DNA of 64,000 nucleotides from DASXZH01 sp963829965 (GTDB lineage Bacteria; Armatimonadota; Fimbriimonadia; Fimbriimonadales; Fimbriimonadaceae), in contig CAWHLK010000056.1 of NCBI GenBank assembly GCA_963829965.1, forward strand, positions 62,001 through 126,000, in the 5' to 3' direction. Every line of letters begins with the position of its first letter. Position 1 is the first letter of the stretch. A program made the translations under genes and the position numbers. Shown one piece after another: positions 26,395 to 34,275 of this stretch. A model generated the notes under the pieces. That model worked only from the letters and a program-made list of their open reading frames with translations, did not search any database and was not told the DNA's origin.

Positions 26395-26973
26395 CTACGG
26401 CAAATTCGGAACTCCAAGACTGGCCATCGTCTTCTCCAGCTTCTTGGATCCGTCCGTCGGGTTGATGTAGGCGGCTGCGATGTTTCCGTCTTTGCCCACC
26501 ACAAACTGACGTGGTACGTAGTCGATCTTGTAAAGACTGCGGCCAATGCTTGCAGCCTCTTTCTTACCCGCGGGATCAAAAACCGTTCGGAACGTGATTG
26601 TTCCTCTATGACTTGCGACCCATTTCTTGTAGGAGGCCATGTCATCCCAAGAGCAGACAGCCATAAAGGCAACGTCTTTATTCCCCTTGAGGGCCGTTTT
26701 GACCTTCTCCATGTGCGGCATAGTCTGTTGGCACGGTACGCACCAAGTGGCCCAGAAGTCGATGATCACGATCTTGCCCTTCAGATCCGAAAGGTGAATC
26801 GTGTCGCCCTTGGCCGTGGTTGCCGCAAAATCGGGCGCAGGCTCTCCAACCTTGAGGGGAGCCTGCAAATGGGATGCAGCAGTATTCAGTTTCGTCGCAA
26901 CGGAACTTTGAGCATAAGAGACCGCTACCAATGCTGGAAGCGAGAGCAATGTCATTAGGTTCTTAGTTTTCAT
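26395..26973 (-). CDS. TlpA-like thioredoxin-fold protein, exported
   Basis: 192 residues with a signal peptide (about 1-21, ending SYA). The redoxin domain starts at KVGEPAPDFAATTAKGDTIHLSDLKGK and has the WATWCVPC active site at Cys78/Cys81, with the cis-Pro region DYVPRQFVVGKDG further on. Such proteins reduce or oxidise disulfides outside the cytoplasm. Same strand as msrB, so a role in supplying electrons for methionine sulfoxide repair is possible but not shown. Confidence 0.9.
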   Translation of the reverse strand: MKTKNLMTLLSLPALVAVSYAQSSVATKLNTAASHLQAPLKVGEPAPDFAATTAKGDTIHLSDLKGKIVIIDFWATWCVPCQQTMPHMEKVKTALKGNKDVAFMAVCSWDDMASYKKWVASHRGTITFRTVFDPAGKKEAASIGRSLYKIDYVPRQFVVGKDGNIAAAYINPTDGSKKLEKTMASLGVPNLP

Positions 26974-27094
26974 AATGTTGGGATTCTGTCACCTTTGTAC
27001 AGGATAGTTTCTACGACGACTGGGGGGTGGGGCAGGCATCCATGATTTCAATTTTCGCTTTAACAAACTAGGAGAGACAGCCCAACCAAGGGGC

Positions 27095-27100
27095 TACAAT
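27095..27100 (+). promoter_or_regulatory. TACAAT six bases before the DUF4337 start codon
   Basis: TACAAT, then GCCTTC, then ATG 27107: the same geometry as at 21811. Predicts a leaderless transcript. Confidence 0.5.
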
Positions 27101-27106
27101 GCCTTC

Positions 27107-27898
27107 ATGCCAGACGATCCCGAAGTTGAAACAAACGACTTGCAAGAAGCCATCGATGAGATGCATGAAGAGAAGTCCGAACGCGAGTCCGAGCAAAAGC
27201 AGAATGCTTGGACTCGCTACATTGGCTTAAGCACGGCCATTCTGGCCGTCTTTGCGGCGATCGGCTCCCTTCAGGCGGCAAGCCTCGTGAACGAGGCCCA
27301 AATCAATCAGTTGCACTCCTCGGACAAGTGGAACGAGTATCAAGCTTCGAAGGAAAAGGGACACATCTATACGGTCGCCGCCAATGAAATGCTAGACGCC
27401 GGGATAACACTTTCTAGCAAATCTCACGCCACAGCGGCGGGTCCCAAGGGAGCGGCAAGCGCAAAAGTGTCGAAAACCGCCAATCCCCCAAAGACAGGCT
27501 GGACAAAGATGAGCCCGGGGGCGCGATTGGCCGAATATGAATCCGAAGTGGCCAAGGAGAACGCCAAGCAGGGTCCATTGAGCAAAAGCGCGAACGAACT
27601 TTCCGCGGAAAGCCAGGAGCAGATAGGGAATCACGAGCAATTTGCTTATTCGGTCGCGCTCATTCAAGTGGCGATTGCTTTGGGCGCTGTTGCCGCTTTG
27701 GCCCGCCTGAAGACCATTTGGTATTGCAGCCTTCTTTGCGGTCTTGCCGGCATTCTCTATTTCGGGTTGGGGTTCCGAACGATCAAGCGCGCGTCCGCGA
27801 ATGAGCATCGACTTGAGCGGCCTGCTCCGCCTTCCCAGCCAAGTCCGAATGCCCGCTCTCCTCGTACAGCTGAATCACCTGGTGCCACGCCCGGCTAA
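27107..27898 (+). CDS. DUF4337 membrane protein
   Basis: 263 residues. Charged N-terminal coiled stretch (LQEAIDEMHEEKSERESEQKQ), then the DUF4337 core: a membrane helix ARYIGLSTAILAVFAAIGSLQ followed by NEAQINQLHSSDKWNEYQASKEK, and two closing membrane helices (about residues 183-225). Family function unknown. The C-terminal 40 residues are Pro/Ser/Arg-rich and overlap the convergent lipoprotein gene by 116 bases. A slip near the end that moved the natural stop is possible. Confidence 0.8.
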   Translation: MPDDPEVETNDLQEAIDEMHEEKSERESEQKQNAWTRYIGLSTAILAVFAAIGSLQAASLVNEAQINQLHSSDKWNEYQASKEKGHIYTVAANEMLDAGITLSSKSHATAAGPKGAASAKVSKTANPPKTGWTKMSPGARLAEYESEVAKENAKQGPLSKSANELSAESQEQIGNHEQFAYSVALIQVAIALGAVAALARLKTIWYCSLLCGLAGILYFGLGFRTIKRASANEHRLERPAPPSQPSPNARSPRTAESPGATPG

Positions 27899-28547
27899 TG
27901 AGAACCGGCTCCGCAGTCAAGAACATCCGTCCGTTATCCAGTTGAGGGTTGACGATCACCAGCTCGTGCTGGTGAATTGCATCCAGCAGTAAGCCGGCCA
28001 ATTCGGCGTCGGCTCCCTTGCCGCGGCCGGCCGGCACAATAGTGAAAAGGACTCCTGGCAGGATCGGCGCCTTGTCTTCGGGGTCGGTCGAAAACGTTGT
28101 TCGCGTAAGCTCGATTGCCTTTTTGACATCCCCTAACTCGGCGTAGGCCTGCGCCAACCTCAGAGTATCGTTCACTCGCCGGTCCTCACCCTTCGCATGG
28201 GCAACGGCCTCAGTCAGCACCTTTCGCGCGTTCTCCCAATCCTGGGCATCAAGGAAGATTTGGCCGTAGATGTAGGCATCCGAGGGCGTGATCTTGGAGA
28301 TGTCGATGCTTCGGCATAGATCGGCCTCGAAGGTATTGACGAGGCGTTTGGCGTCGTCGGGCGAGATCTCGCGGTTAAGCACGTGCCTATTGGCGGCATC
28401 GGAAACCGTCTTTATTGCCGCCTGGATCCTTTGCGTCTGGTTGGGTGCGGGAATTGTGGGGTCGTTTGGATCGGGAATTGAAGGCGCTTGGCACCCGGCA
28501 ACAACCAAAAAAGGCAAAAGACCGAGCCAAACCTTTGCAGACGCCAT
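27783..28547 (-). CDS. TPR-like lipoprotein
   Basis: 254 residues. Lipoprotein signal: hydrophobic LLPFLVVAGC with lipobox VAGC at 16-19, followed by a Pro/Asp-rich linker. The middle has helix pairs like tetratricopeptide repeats (YIYGQIFLDAQDWENARKVLTEAVAHAK and TLRLAQAYAELGDVKKAIEL). Probably an envelope scaffold protein. Its 3' end overlaps the DUF4337 gene on the other strand by 116 bases, which is unusual. Confidence 0.7.
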   Translation of the reverse strand: MASAKVWLGLLPFLVVAGCQAPSIPDPNDPTIPAPNQTQRIQAAIKTVSDAANRHVLNREISPDDAKRLVNTFEADLCRSIDISKITPSDAYIYGQIFLDAQDWENARKVLTEAVAHAKGEDRRVNDTLRLAQAYAELGDVKKAIELTRTTFSTDPEDKAPILPGVLFTIVPAGRGKGADAELAGLLLDAIHQHELVIVNPQLDNGRMFLTAEPVLISRAWHQVIQLYEESGHSDLAGKAEQAAQVDAHSRTRA

Positions 28548-28576
28548 TCCGTAGATTGTATCTTAGGGTGACTACT

Positions 28577-29425
28577 ATGTCGACGCAGATGGGAATCTGG
28601 ACGATCATAACCGGTGTAACTGCGATCATTTCGATGGTTGCGTACATCATCACCGCGCTTTTTATCCGCGCCGAACTCAAAGCGGTGGAAAAAGACCGGT
28701 TCCTCCACGTGACAAGCGAGCTGTTCGCCATCTGGCAAGATCCCGAGTTTATGACTGCCCAGTTCTGGATCCTTTACAAGATGGAAGAAAGCACGTGGGA
28801 GGCTTTCATCCAGAACCACAGGGCCGATTTGGGTGAGCTCCACTTTCATAGAGTTGGGTCCTTTTATGACCGTATCGGCACACTGGTTCGCCTGAAACTG
28901 ATCAACGAAGAAGAGATACTTTCCACCGTTGGCGGCTATGCGATCGCAGTCTGGCAACGGATCGAGCCGTTCGTAAAGGAAGCGCGGAGGATTGAGAACT
29001 CGGGCCTGTTCGATGATTTTGAGGCTCTGTTGCCCGCCTGCTATGAGTGCTATGTGCCCGCTCTCGGTGAAAACGCATACGTGCGTCCATTCAGCGTAGA
29101 TCAAACTCCGCCGCTTATCAGCATTGGCGCGCTCAAAAAAAAACTCGCATCCGACAATCCGCCCATCGTGCTGGACGTTCGCACGGCTCATCACGTCCAA
29201 GCGGATCCAAGAAAGCTGCCGGGCGCGATCGTCATCCCTCCGGGTGAGGTGGCAGATCGAATCGCCGAGCTCCCGCCCGAGCGGGATATTGCCGTTTACT
29301 GTGCTTGACCGGATGAAGCTACCAGCACCCGTGTGGCGCTGATCCTCCAGAAGAAAGGTTATAAAGTGATGGTCCTGAAAGGGGGCCATCAGGCTTGGCT
29401 GGACGCGGGCTATCCGGTGGAATGA
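28577..29425 (+). CDS. Membrane-anchored rhodanese with in-frame TGA: candidate selenoprotein
   Basis: From ATG 28577 (AGGGTG nearby) the frame encodes an N-terminal membrane helix (about 7-29), a helical DUF4760-like middle (30-175) and a C-terminal rhodanese domain (about 185-282: PPIVLDVRTAHHV.. ..AVYCA). At codon 244 (29306-29308) there is TGA, then the same frame continues as PDEATSTRVALILQKKGYKVMVLKGG..GYPVE to TGA 29423. The motif YCxCPxEATSxR is familiar from rhodanese domains, so the TGA stands exactly at the second Cys. Without read-through the sulfurtransferase loop and last 38 residues are lost. Selenocysteine is the attractive reading; a nonsense mutation or base-call error (TGT/TGC to TGA) is the alternative. 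Sec machinery genes are not in this window. Confidence 0.75.
29309..29345 (+). promoter_or_regulatory. Candidate bacterial SECIS hairpin
   Basis: Directly downstream of the TGA. Lower stem GGAU/AUCC (29311-29314 with 29342-29345), an 8-base bulge on the 5' side only, upper stem CAGC/GCUG (29323-29326 with 29338-29341) stacked on it, one A-C mismatch, two more C-G pairs and a 5-base apical loop CGUGU. The loop begins 21 bases after the UGA and has G at its second position, in line with what is known of bacterial SECIS elements. Folded by eye only; short stems can occur by chance. Confidence 0.4.
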
Positions 29426-29451
29426 GTGACGAGTTACGGGTGACGCGTGAC
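29424..29451. repeat. Heptanucleotide array RNGTKAC x4
   Basis: GAGTGAC, GAGTTAC, GGGTGAC, GCGTGAC in exact 7-base register, starting within the rhodanese stop codon. Confidence 0.65.
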
Positions 29452-29480
29452 GGGCCTGAGAATTGGATGCATTGGGACGC

Positions 29481-30250
29481 ATGAATATCCAGGATGTGGT
29501 TGAGAAGTTTAGGTGGGAGCTGCGGAACGTTCAATGGCCCGGCGAGATTCTTGAGCAGTCCCCCGCAATTACCAGAAGGACATCTTCAAGCCAAAGTCGG
29601 TGCGAGTTAACCTGCTTTGCAGTCAATGACGAAAACGCTGACTCGCTGATCCGCGAAGAGATCGTTCGGACACAATATCTCAAGCTTGACTTGGAATGGA
29701 AAGTGTTTTCCTTCGACTTTCCTGACCTCGTGCGACGCCTCAAATCTGCCGGTTTTTCCGTTGGCGAGCATGAGGCGATGGTTGTTTACGATCTGAGTGA
29801 AGGACTCAAGGCGATCGATGAACATGCTCGCAGCGCTGCATCTCGCGTTGTAAACATGCGAGGGCTTGACGACTATCAAGCAGCCTATGCCGCCGCCTTC
29901 GACAAGGATTGTTCGACAACGGTCGCCCAGTTGGCGGGGGCTGTAAAGAGTGGTCACCGGGGCCATGATGCCTACGTCGCTTACGTGGACAGCATGCCCG
30001 CCTCGGTCGGACGCCTTTACACAAACCCGAAGAGCGCTTTCGCAGGTCTTTATGGCGGAGGAACTTCGCCCGATTTCCGAGGAAGGGGGCTTTACAGGTC
30101 GATCGTGGCGGCCCGGGCACGGGACGCTCTGGTGCAGGAGCGCGTTACCTGCTAGTAGACGCTCTGCCCACAAGTCTTCCGATCTTGCTTAGATTGGGAT
30201 TCGTTCGCGTAGCAGACAGTTGGCCCTGTTCGCTTGACATGAGAGGGTGA
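29481..30250 (+). CDS. GNAT-type N-acetyltransferase-like protein, one-base frameshift
   Basis: About 256 residues after correction. The first frame runs to 30155; inserting one G at CAGGAG (about 30137) continues the protein as ARYLLVDALPTSLPILLRLGFVRVADSW to TGA 30250. The C-terminal half has the acetyl-CoA fold: AGLYGGGTSPDFRGRGLYRSIVAARARDAL (P-loop-like RGRGLY in place of the common Q/RxxGxG/A) followed by LRLGF as the last strand. The N-terminal half is a second, degenerate GNAT-like domain. Substrate unknown. Homopolymer context suggests sequencing error. Confidence 0.72.
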
Positions 30251-30293
30251 TTTAATGGAACCCGTAGGCCTAGGACCGGAAATCCCGTCCCTC

Positions 30294-30299
30294 CATAAT
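30294..30299 (+). promoter_or_regulatory. CATAAT eight bases before the serine hydrolase start
   Basis: -10-like hexamer, then CAGACCAA and ATG 30308, with no ribosome site between. Member of the putative leaderless set. Confidence 0.45.
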
Positions 30300-30307
30300 C
30301 AGACCAA

Positions 30308-31708
30308 ATGCGAGCCCTCCTTTGCGCATATTGCGCCTTTCTCTATGCGACCGTCTTTGCCCAACCCGGGCCACGTTGGCCGAACTCTCCCGCTATCGAC
30401 ACCTTCTTGAACAAGGAATTCAAAATGCTCGGCGCGCCTGGTCTTGCGGTGGCCGTTGTCCGCGATGCCAAGGTGGTGTATGCGAAAGGCTTTGGCTTTG
30501 CGGATCTCCAGAACAATGTGCCGGTGACTCCGAAGACGGTTTTTCGACTCGGCAGTGTCACCAAACAATTTACGGCGACAATCGTCATGCAGCTTGTCCA
30601 GGAAGGCAAATTGAGCCTGGATTCCACGCTCGGCAGTCTTCTTCCTGACAGCCCAAAGGCTTGGTCGGCGGTTACGGTTAGGCAGCTTCTCAGCCATACA
30701 GGAGGGATTCCAAACTACACCAACAGTCCCAGCTTTGTCAGCATGATCCGTAACGAGGTCACGGTAGACCACATCAACGACAATGTGATATCGAAGCCGC
30801 TCGACTTTGCGCCCGGAAGCAGTTGGAGCTACAGCAACAGCGGGTACATCTTGTTGGGCCAGATCATTGAGAAGGTCACCGGAAATCGGTTCGCGAACGA
30901 GCTTCACAAACGGATATTGGACCCGCTGGGGATGCACGAGACCTACTTTGTGCGCGAGACCGAAATTGTCAAGAACCGGGCTTCCGGCTATACGTTCGGC
31001 AGCGGCCGCTTGGCGCAGTCCGGCTACATCAACATGACCTGGCCGTTCGCGGCAGGGGCCATGGAAAGCACCGTCCTCGACCTCGCCAAATGGGACGCCG
31101 CCCTTTACACGGACAAGATTTTGCCCCAAACCGCGCTTGCCCAGATGTGGGAGCCGGTCATGGTTGCGAACGGTAAGGCCCAAGATTACGGGTTCGCATG
31201 GGAGACCCAGACGATGAACGGGATCAAGCTCGTGTTTCACGGCGGGGGAATCCCTGGTTTTTCCACGTTCATTCTCCGGGCTCCATCTGTTGGAACTACG
31301 GTGATCGCTCTCTGCAACTGGGATTTGAAGGATCCGAGCGACTTGTGCAAACACGTAATGGGGTTCTTGGATCACCGCCTGCAGGCGCCCCCGGTTGTCC
31401 TGATCTCAGATACCGATCTTGCAACTACCGCATTGATTCGAAAAGCGCTGGAAAGCATCCTTGCGGGTAGGCCAGATCCGGCTGTGTTCTCGCCCGGGAT
31501 GATCAAGTTTTTTACTCCCGAGATGCTTCATAGCGTCGCCGACACGGCTAGAGCTCTTGGGCCGCTGAAATCTCTGGAACTCACAAAGTCCGAGGATGCC
31601 GGTGGTTCCAAGACACGCGAGTATCGAGTCACCTTCGCGAACGCCACACTCCAAGGCCAATTCGTGATTGGGAAGACGGGGCTGGTTGAAGACGCCAAGC
31701 TGCGTTAA
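30308..31708 (+). CDS. Beta-lactamase-related serine hydrolase, exported
   Basis: 466 residues with signal peptide (cleavage near FAQP, residue 19). Class C/D-peptidase fold: SVTK (83-86, nucleophile Ser83), LLSHTGGIPNY, the YSNSGY tyrosine motif near 175 and HGGGIPGFST near 311, equivalent to the KTG site. The last 120 residues form an extra C-terminal domain. Family members include penicillin-binding-like DD-peptidases, esterases and D-aminopeptidases; the actual substrate is unknown and antibiotic resistance should not be assumed. Intact. Confidence 0.88.
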   Translation: MRALLCAYCAFLYATVFAQPGPRWPNSPAIDTFLNKEFKMLGAPGLAVAVVRDAKVVYAKGFGFADLQNNVPVTPKTVFRLGSVTKQFTATIVMQLVQEGKLSLDSTLGSLLPDSPKAWSAVTVRQLLSHTGGIPNYTNSPSFVSMIRNEVTVDHINDNVISKPLDFAPGSSWSYSNSGYILLGQIIEKVTGNRFANELHKRILDPLGMHETYFVRETEIVKNRASGYTFGSGRLAQSGYINMTWPFAAGAMESTVLDLAKWDAALYTDKILPQTALAQMWEPVMVANGKAQDYGFAWETQTMNGIKLVFHGGGIPGFSTFILRAPSVGTTVIALCNWDLKDPSDLCKHVMGFLDHRLQAPPVVLISDTDLATTALIRKALESILAGRPDPAVFSPGMIKFFTPEMLHSVADTARALGPLKSLELTKSEDAGGSKTREYRVTFANATLQGQFVIGKTGLVEDAKLR

Positions 31709-31720
31709 AACGGCTGAACT

Positions 31721-31790
31721 GTTAACTGCGAACTGTGAGCTGTGAACTGTCAACGGTGAGCTGTCAACAGTAAACACGGCGCTTCGCGCC
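31721..31790. repeat. Heptanucleotide array (GTGAACT-like x8) plus mini-hairpin
   Basis: Eight units in exact register (31721-31776: GTTAACT, GCGAACT, GTGAGCT, GTGAACT, GTCAACG, GTGAGCT, GTCAACA, GTAAACA) followed by the palindrome GGCGCTTCGCGCC (31778-31790). Between convergent genes; links the heptad family to the hairpin family. Confidence 0.8.
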
Positions 31791-31863
31791 GCAAACTGTA
31801 ATCCAGGGTCGTCGGCTGCGTTCTGAACGAATATCCCGCCTGTCCAGCTCAAACCATCCGTTA

Positions 31864-32454
31864 CTAGATTTTCACCTGAGTCCAACCATGCGGCGGCGTG
31901 AATTGGAAGAGGCGGTCGTCGAGCCTCGGGTTGAGCTTCAAATGCTCGAAAATCTCCTGGACGGCGATCGAACCCATAGTAGACGACATGCCAAGAGGCA
32001 AGTGCGTTTTCGGGTCGTAGTAGAGAGACACGTTTGTCTTTTCCTTTTTACCGTCGAGACCAATGCGCAAAGCGGGCATGCCGTGCCAGATAACTCTGCT
32101 CGGCCCGTTCAGAACGGGGAGTTCCGACGCCCAAGGCCCTAGAGACATCATCCGCAAAAAATCCTCATCTTTCGAAAGGGGCAGAGAGTTGTATTCCTTC
32201 TCGGATGGGGAAAATGCCCAAGCTGCCTTGGGGTTCGAAACTCTCGTCGCATCAGGCTGTTCGATCCGCAAGTAGCCTCCCTTGCGAAAAGCGTATTCCG
32301 TTTTTAGCGCCGGTGGAGATTCTTCATTCTTATCGATGACGGTCACCGTGACGGTGACGGACGTTGCGTGATGGAGCTTGTCCGAGGCGTCGGACATAAT
32401 TCCATGCGCGGCCGACACTTGAGTCAATGAGACGAAGACGAAGGGCGTCAGCAC
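31864..32454 (-). CDS. Exported LolA-like/DUF2092-type protein
   Basis: 196 residues from GTG 32454, with a signal-like start (LTPFVFVSLTQVSAAHG). The pattern of an outer-membrane lipoprotein carrier-type fold is seen: LHHATSVTVTVTVIDK, GGYLRIEQPDATRVSNPKAAWAFSPSEKEY, and VSLYYDPKTHLPLGM, ending LDDRLFQFTPPHGW. A similar domain occurs in the pseudogene 8590-9604. Possible lipoprotein or hydrophobic ligand binding in the periplasm. Not enough to call LolA. Confidence 0.7.
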   Translation of the reverse strand: MLTPFVFVSLTQVSAAHGIMSDASDKLHHATSVTVTVTVIDKNEESPPALKTEYAFRKGGYLRIEQPDATRVSNPKAAWAFSPSEKEYNSLPLSKDEDFLRMMSLGPWASELPVLNGPSRVIWHGMPALRIGLDGKKEKTNVSLYYDPKTHLPLGMSSTMGSIAVQEIFEHLKLNPRLDDRLFQFTPPHGWTQVKI

Positions 32455-32460
32455 AAGTCG

Positions 32461-32466
32461 ATTATG
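32461..32466 (-). promoter_or_regulatory. CATAAT six bases before the LolA-like start (minus strand)
   Basis: Minus-strand CATAAT, CGACTT, then GTG 32454. Same geometry as the plus-strand leaderless candidates. Confidence 0.45.
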
Positions 32467-32547
32467 GAGGAAAGCCTCGGCCTTTTCAAAACGTCAAGGC
32501 GTGCGGCCGTTTTGCGCGTTAGAATATAGATGACCCCGGGGGAGAGC

Positions 32548-33339
32548 ATGAAAGCTTTTACGCTCATTGAGCTGCTCGTTGTGATCGCCATTATCGCGAT
32601 CCTCGCTGCGCTCCTGTTTCCCGTGTTCGCGCAAGCCAAATCGGCGGCCAAGGCGGCCTCTTGTCTTAGCAACATGTATCAAATTGGGCTCGCCGTTCGA
32701 ATGTACAATGGCGACTACGACGATACATGGGTGCCATGCTTCACGCAGTCCAGCTTGGCCGGCTTTGCGCCCCAACAGAGTTGGATCGGATACGACAACG
32801 ACAATTCGCCTGAGATGAACGGGGAGTTTGGGAACGACGATCTTCCGGCGACTCACCCATCTCAGCCGGGCCTTATCGACATTTACCTTAAGAGCGACCA
32901 GGTCAAGCGTTGCCCAGCCGTTCCGGGCGCCTGGCAAACCGGGTACACGATGAACGGGTTCTCCGGCAGCATTTCGTCGGCCTACTACACCGCCAATCCG
33001 GCCGCCGCGGGCAACGAGTATGGGCCCTCAAACAAGACGCAATCTTTGCTGAACGGTTACCTTGTTTCGATCGGGGCGAACGATTCGGAAATCGACGAAC
33101 CCTCAGACACCATGACCTTATGGGAACATGAGGCTACTGTGCCGGTATGCAATTTCTTGCAAAGCTATAACTGGCTGTACCAGCCACCCAACATCCAGTC
33201 CGTGATCGACCATTTCCATTTTCTGCACGGGCAGGGAAGCAATACAATGTGGGCGGATGGGCACGCAAAGGCGATGCAATATGGCCAGTTGAGACGGCCG
33301 ATGTTTTCGTGTCGGAAGGATATTTATCCGGGAGATTAA
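32548..33339 (+). CDS. Type IV prepilin-like protein with H-x9-DG motif
   Basis: 263 residues from ATG 32548, with GGGGGAGAG upstream; an ATG at 32530 would lengthen the leader by six residues. Short basic leader, then the prepilin cleavage/methylation segment KAFTLIELLVVIAIIAILAAL, followed by FPVFAQAKSAAKAASCLSNMYQIGLA, a combination characteristic of Armatimonadota. The C-terminus carries H-x9-DG (HGQGSNTMWADGH, near 238). Such proteins are abundant, and may be pseudopilins or surface fibres. The main taxonomic marker in the window. A TAGAAT lies just upstream. Confidence 0.9.
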   Translation: MKAFTLIELLVVIAIIAILAALLFPVFAQAKSAAKAASCLSNMYQIGLAVRMYNGDYDDTWVPCFTQSSLAGFAPQQSWIGYDNDNSPEMNGEFGNDDLPATHPSQPGLIDIYLKSDQVKRCPAVPGAWQTGYTMNGFSGSISSAYYTANPAAAGNEYGPSNKTQSLLNGYLVSIGANDSEIDEPSDTMTLWEHEATVPVCNFLQSYNWLYQPPNIQSVIDHFHFLHGQGSNTMWADGHAKAMQYGQLRRPMFSCRKDIYPGD

Positions 33340-33360
33340 GGGCTAGATGGGCTCCGCCGT

Positions 33361-33419
33361 AAACTTGGCGCTTCGCGCCGTAAGCCGCTTTGCTGAAAAC
33401 ATGGGCTTTGCCCGTAAAC
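33361..33419. repeat. Mini-hairpin array, second copy
   Basis: GTAAACTT, GGCGCTTCGCGCC (33367-33379), GTAAG-CCGCTTTGC, GGGCTTTGCCC (33403-33413), GTAAACC. Near reverse-complement match in unit order to 25605-25693. Confidence 0.65.
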
Positions 33420-33563
33420 CGGTTAACGAAAAAGCTTAGGCAATTGGTGGAGGCCTTGCCTGGAACTCTCAAGAGCGAAATGGCCACTTTAGCGGGCCGC
33501 ATCCGGGTAAAACGTTTCGGAAATCTATGATCGAGAGAGCCGAGCAAAGTCTTCGAAATTCTT

Positions 33564-34118
33564 ATGCGAGGGAACGAGCGTTTCCTTGCCAGAACAAACA
33601 CCCACCGAACCTACCAAACCGAGCACCTGGCTCAACTTGCCGAAAGGCAATCTCCGATCGCGGCGATTGTCGCCTGCGTGGACAGTCGGGTTATTCCGGA
33701 GGTCATCTTCGACCAACCCATTGGTACTCTTTTTGTTAGCCGCGTGCCAGGCAACGTAGCCAGTGACAGCGCAAAATGGATGATCGATATTGCCACCGGC
33801 GAGTTTGACGTCCCGCTCATCATGGTTCTCGCGCATACTGGTTGCGTCGCGATCAAGCAGGTGATCTCGGGGAAAAGCGGCCCAGGGGGATTGCTACGGT
33901 TCAAAGTGCAATCGGCGGCTTCACGGGCCGGTCTCAAGAATCCGGAAGACCTTTATGGCGAAACCATTAGGCAGAACGCGATCCAAACCCTGGAGCACCT
34001 GAGAGACGAGTCCTTCTCCTTTCGAGATGGGCTCAAGGCAGGGAAGACCAGCGCGGTGGCCGCCGTTTACGATATGGCGTCGGGGCAAGTTGAGCTTATT
34101 GGCGAACTGGCGGTTTGA
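33564..34118 (+). CDS. Beta-carbonic anhydrase
   Basis: 184 residues from ATG 33564. Zinc-site motif ACVDSR (Cys38, Asp40, Arg42) and HTGC (His91, Cys94), plus VSRVPGNVASDSA, define a beta-class enzyme interconverting CO2 and bicarbonate. The ATG lacks a ribosome site and the residues just before it (VFEIL) look like part of the family's first helix, so the true start may be ATG 33527 (MIERAEQSL) with a one-base slip near 33550. Catalytic core intact. Confidence 0.9.
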   Translation: MRGNERFLARTNTHRTYQTEHLAQLAERQSPIAAIVACVDSRVIPEVIFDQPIGTLFVSRVPGNVASDSAKWMIDIATGEFDVPLIMVLAHTGCVAIKQVISGKSGPGGLLRFKVQSAASRAGLKNPEDLYGETIRQNAIQTLEHLRDESFSFRDGLKAGKTSAVAAVYDMASGQVELIGELAV

Positions 34119-34275
34119 GAATCACAGCCACAACTAGGTCACTTAGTCGTTCTTACCTCGAGAAGGAAACGATCTCGTAAAACGAATTGGAGTTCGCGCA
34201 GTCCCTTTAAAAAAGGACATTTCGCTGCTCCGAATTTGGCGCAGAATATGTATGCCCAACACAAGGAGACAACGG

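Noticed and set aside
28412..29482. 356-residue minus-strand open frame opposite the rhodanese gene
   Set aside because: Composition of a shadow frame (His/Arg/Pro-rich, no domain), fully antisense to a recognised protein.
30299..31375. 358-residue minus-strand open frame opposite the serine hydrolase
   Set aside because: Antisense to a motif-complete enzyme; no recognisable domain or ribosome site.
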